Part shown: positions 61,485 to 64,000 of the stretch, in pieces
How the letters are laid out: each line of letters starts with the position of its first letter
Position numbering within the stretch: the stretch's first letter is position 1
NCBI RefSeq assembly: GCF_014194975.1
Contig: NZ_JACIAY010000002.1
Span: forward strand, 248,001 to 312,000
Length of the DNA: 64,000 nt
Source of the DNA: Sphingomonas sp. BK580
GTDB taxonomy: Bacteria; Pseudomonadota; Alphaproteobacteria; Sphingomonadales; Sphingomonadaceae
Direction: 5' to 3'
The notes under the pieces: generated by a model
Seen by the model: the letters and a program-made list of their open reading frames with translations, nothing else
What the model was told of the DNA's origin: nothing
The model's database searches: none
Made by a program: the position numbers and the translations under genes

Positions 61485-61835
61485 ATGCGCATGTCGGGAT
61501 GGGTGGTCGCCGCCGCGTTGGCGCCGATGGCGGCAACGGCGGCGAGTGCCAAGGACAGGGTCGGCTATCAGGCGATCTCGGCGGGCAGCCTCGCTCAGGC
61601 GGAGCAGACGATCGACGCGGAGCGGGCGATCTTCCCGACCCGCCCCGAGCTGATGCTCAACCTCGCCGCGGTCTACGCGCGCACCGGGCGCGCTGCCCAG
61701 GCCCGTTCCCTGTACGGTCAGGTGCTCGATCAGGCGCCCGTCGCGATGGACCTGCCCGACGGCAGCGTGCAATCGTCGCATGCGCTGGCGCAGCGCGGTC
61801 TGTCGCGTCTCGGATCGACGATCGCGTCGCGCTGA
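61485..61835 (+). CDS. small exported TPR-like protein
   Basis: 116 residues, ATG after GGAGATAG. Signal peptide (residues 1-22, ATAASAKD). One TPR-like unit, PELMLNLAAVYARTGRAAQARSLYGQVL, follows AISAGSLAQAEQTI. Periplasmic, probably protein-binding. The type seems common in sphingomonads from memory; function unknown. Confidence 0.7.
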   Translation: MRMSGWVVAAALAPMAATAASAKDRVGYQAISAGSLAQAEQTIDAERAIFPTRPELMLNLAAVYARTGRAAQARSLYGQVLDQAPVAMDLPDGSVQSSHALAQRGLSRLGSTIASR

Positions 61836-62068
61836 CCCGCGAGCGCGGCGTGTGGCTGGACGGACACACCTGTCATCGCGCCGCAACAGCTCACCGCGAT
61901 CGATCCGTGACGGTGCGAGGTCGTATCAAGTGGGGCGCCGGTGGAGTAAAGCCGTCGCGATGCCGTAGATGAGGCGAAGAGGTCGTCGGTCCGGGGCGAG
62001 AGTGCCGCCGGCGCCGGTCTTCCGGGCGTTCCGGCGGATCCGCCGCCCCAGCCATGGGGCCCGACCGC

Positions 62069-63289
62069 TCAGAGCGGCACGTCGGTGTCGGCCAGTATCG
62101 CCGCCTCGACGACCGCCCCGGCGGTCACCAGCGCGCGCCCGCGGACGAAGTCCCGCGCGGCATTGACGCAGTCGAGCGCGATCACGCGCCCGTTCCGGCG
62201 ATAGATCACGCTGAAGCGGCGGCTCGCGGGCACCCCGCGGACGATCGCCTCGTCGTGCGCGGCGGAGAGGCCGACGGTCTGCAGCCGAAGGTCATATTGA
62301 TTCGACCAGAACCACGGCACCGCCACATAGGGTTCGTCAGTGCCGGTGAGATGCCTGGCGACGGTCGCCGCCTGATCGGTCGCGTTCTGCACCGACTCGA
62401 GCCGCACCAGCGCGCCGCCGGCGAAACTGTTGCGGTGCGCGGCGCAGTCGCCGATGGCGTAGACGTCGGGCAGGCTGGTGCGGCAGAGCGGGTCGACGAT
62501 CACGCCATCTCCCCCTTCCGCCCCGGCGGCGAGCAGCGGCGCGACCGCCGGCACGAGGCCGATACCGACGATCACCATCTCCGCCGCTACCCGCTCGCCA
62601 CCGCGGAGCCGCACCCCGGCGGCCGCACCGCCGTTCCCCGCGATCGAATCGACCTCCGCGCCGAGCCGAACGTCGACCCCGCGGGCGCGATGCTCGGCGG
62701 CGTAGAAATCAGCGAGCGCGGCGCCGGCGACGCGGGCAAGTAGCCGCTCCCGCGCCTCGATCACGGTGACCCGGCGGCCGAGCGCGGTGAGCACCGCCGC
62801 CGCCTCCAACCCGACATAGCCGCCGCCGACCACCGCGACCCGCTCCACGCCGGGAAGCTCCGCGATCATGCGGTCGACGTCGGCGCGGCAGCGGACGGTG
62901 TGGACACCCGCGAGGTCGTGCCCGTCGCAGGCGAGCCGTCGCGCGCTGCCTCCCGCCGACCAGATCAACCGACCGTAGCCGATCACGCGGTCATCCGCGA
63001 GCGTGACGCGATGCGCCGCGGCATCGACCGCGGTCACCGCCTGCCCCAGCAGCAGCGTGACCTCGCGTTCGCGCCAGAACGCCGCCGGCCGGATCAGCAT
63101 GCGTTCGAACGCGCGCTCGCCGGCGAGATACTCCTTGGAGAGCGGCGGGCGCTCATAGGGCAGCTCGGGCTCGGCGCCGATCAGCGCGACGCTGCCCGCG
63201 AAGCCGCGCTGGCGCAGCGCGGCCGCCGCCGCCGCGCCGCCGTGGCCGGCACCGACGATCACCACGTCATACCGCTCGCTCTCGTCCAC
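62069..63289 (-). CDS. FAD-dependent ferredoxin reductase-like oxidoreductase
   Basis: 406 residues from GTG 63289. FAD site VVIVGAGHGGAAAAAAL, then LPYERPPLSKEYLAGE, NAD site VAVVGGGYVGLEAAAVL and the second FAD motif DVYAIGDCAAH, followed by FWSNQYDLRLQTVG. This matches the ferredoxin reductases of oxygenase systems (AlkT/CamA/BphA4 type). It is divergent from a heme oxygenase, for which it could supply electrons through a ferredoxin encoded elsewhere. Confidence 0.9.
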   Translation of the reverse strand: MDESERYDVVIVGAGHGGAAAAAALRQRGFAGSVALIGAEPELPYERPPLSKEYLAGERAFERMLIRPAAFWREREVTLLLGQAVTAVDAAAHRVTLADDRVIGYGRLIWSAGGSARRLACDGHDLAGVHTVRCRADVDRMIAELPGVERVAVVGGGYVGLEAAAVLTALGRRVTVIEARERLLARVAGAALADFYAAEHRARGVDVRLGAEVDSIAGNGGAAAGVRLRGGERVAAEMVIVGIGLVPAVAPLLAAGAEGGDGVIVDPLCRTSLPDVYAIGDCAAHRNSFAGGALVRLESVQNATDQAATVARHLTGTDEPYVAVPWFWSNQYDLRLQTVGLSAAHDEAIVRGVPASRRFSVIYRRNGRVIALDCVNAARDFVRGRALVTAGAVVEAAILADTDVPL

Positions 63290-63392
63290 GTACTGCCCCC
63301 CGGATCGACGTCGACGCACCGCATGCGGGATACCGCGTCCTCCTGGCAAGCGCGCGTTGCGCCCCTCGCCGCCGGGATGCTAGCCGCGACGA

Positions 63393-63995
63393 GTGACCAC
63401 ATCGTCCCCAGCAGCCGCGCCGACCGCGACGCGCACGCAGCGCCTCCGCGCCGCCACCGATGTCGCGCACCGACGGCTCGACCAGGCGGTGATGGCACTC
63501 GATCCGTTCGGCGACCGCGTGCGGTACGCGCGTCTGCTCGCGATCCATCGCGACTTTCACGCGCTGATCGCGCCGCTCTACGCCGCGCCGAGCCTTGCCG
63601 CGCTGATCCCCGATCTCGCCGCGCGCGCGCGGTTGGCGGCGATCGAGCAGGACGCGGCGGATCTCCACCTGACGCTCGCGTCGCCGCCGTCGCCGCGCTT
63701 CGTCGCCGGGGTCGCGCCGGACCGCGGCACGGCGTTGGGGTGGCTCTACGTCGCCGAGGGCTCGAGCCTGGGCGCCGCGATCCTGCTCAAGGCGGCGATG
63801 ACGCTGGGGCTCGGGCCGAGCTTCGGCGCGCGTCACTTGGCGGGCCATGCCGGGGGGCGCGCGCGACACTGGCGCGACTTCACCGCCGCAGTGGACGCGA
63901 TCGCGCTGTCGGCCGATGAGGAGGAGCGTGCGGTGGCGGGCGCGCGAGAGGCCTTCGATGCGGTCGCCGCGCGGGTGCGACGCGACGCGCCGTAA
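63393..63995 (+). CDS. biliverdin-producing heme oxygenase
   Basis: 200 residues from GTG 63393. The proximal heme ligand is probably the His in ATDVAHRRLDQAV (about residue 26). The distal helix is GWLYVAEGSSLGAAIL, with the flexible Gly motif of HemO/BphO. It opens heme to biliverdin, CO and iron. It may serve iron release or chromophore supply for a bacteriophytochrome; the gene lies at the right edge, so the next neighbour is not visible. Confidence 0.88.
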   Translation: MTTSSPAAAPTATRTQRLRAATDVAHRRLDQAVMALDPFGDRVRYARLLAIHRDFHALIAPLYAAPSLAALIPDLAARARLAAIEQDAADLHLTLASPPSPRFVAGVAPDRGTALGWLYVAEGSSLGAAILLKAAMTLGLGPSFGARHLAGHAGGRARHWRDFTAAVDAIALSADEEERAVAGAREAFDAVAARVRRDAP

Positions 63996-64000
63996 CGCAT

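Overview
This is about 64 kb of a very GC-rich chromosome. The gene set points to an alphaproteobacterium of the order Sphingomonadales, probably Sphingomonas or a close relative. Supporting signs are a tonB-exbB-exbD-exbD operon, a TonB-dependent receptor, a 467-residue nitronate-monooxygenase-like protein, CmoB-like sugar-cluster methyltransferase, many GTG/TTG starts, and very tight 4-nt start/stop overlaps. No phage, insertion sequence, integrase or CRISPR array was seen. Two tRNA genes are present: Pro-CGG and Arg-UCU, both on the minus strand. All assignments come from reading the sequence; no database search was run.

Region by region. 1-4.8 kb: the end of a GH130 glycosidase, a GT4 glycosyltransferase, a nitronate-monooxygenase-like enzyme, a nucleotidyltransferase-like protein and small envelope proteins. 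4.9-7.2 kb: a flagellar relic, with intact flgD, the 3' end of fliK joined head-to-head to a motB gene lacking its 5' end, and a FliL-like gene. 7.5-10.5 kb: a shikimate-dehydrogenase-like gene, dinB and queH. 10.8-13.1 kb: a coupled ParA / ribbon-helix-helix / TPR-SPOR operon. 13.1-17.3 kb: a sugar-modification cluster (methyltransferase, clan GH-A glycosidase, MDR dehydrogenase, Gfo/Idh/MocA oxidoreductase), with a DUF1003 gene on the other strand. The glycosidase appears to be circularly permuted, with its barrel starting at strand 4. 17.4-25 kb: an old yellow enzyme, small proteins, tRNA-Pro, pnuC plus an NadR-like kinase, lepA, a KTSC protein and modABC.

25-32.2 kb is a nine-gene chemotaxis operon on the minus strand: STAS protein, cheA, cheR, cheB, cheD, cheY, cheW, a second CheB without its catalytic serine, and a small helical protein. 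32.5-40.4 kb: a DUF2332 protein, a TonB-dependent receptor and two chemoreceptors that end in W-x-x-F pentapeptides. A third chemoreceptor lies at 59-61 kb. The chemosensory machinery therefore looks intact while the local flagellar genes are eroded, so the motor must be encoded elsewhere or the pathway has another output.

40.7-46.9 kb: tRNA-Arg, a queuosine-precursor transporter, purC-purS-purQ, a DUF4349 lipoprotein, an alpha/beta-hydrolase lipoprotein, an OpgC-like acyltransferase and a small protein divergent from a LysR regulator. 47-56 kb: parC, a PAS-GGDEF-EAL protein, an operon of GNAT, DUF1285, NUDIX and CCA-transferase genes, folB and a secreted protein. 56.6-59.2 kb: the TonB energy-transduction operon. 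61.5-64 kb: a small secreted TPR-like protein, then a ferredoxin-reductase-like flavoprotein divergent from a heme oxygenase.

Convergent gene ends are repeatedly separated by strong GC-rich hairpins with no T-tract.
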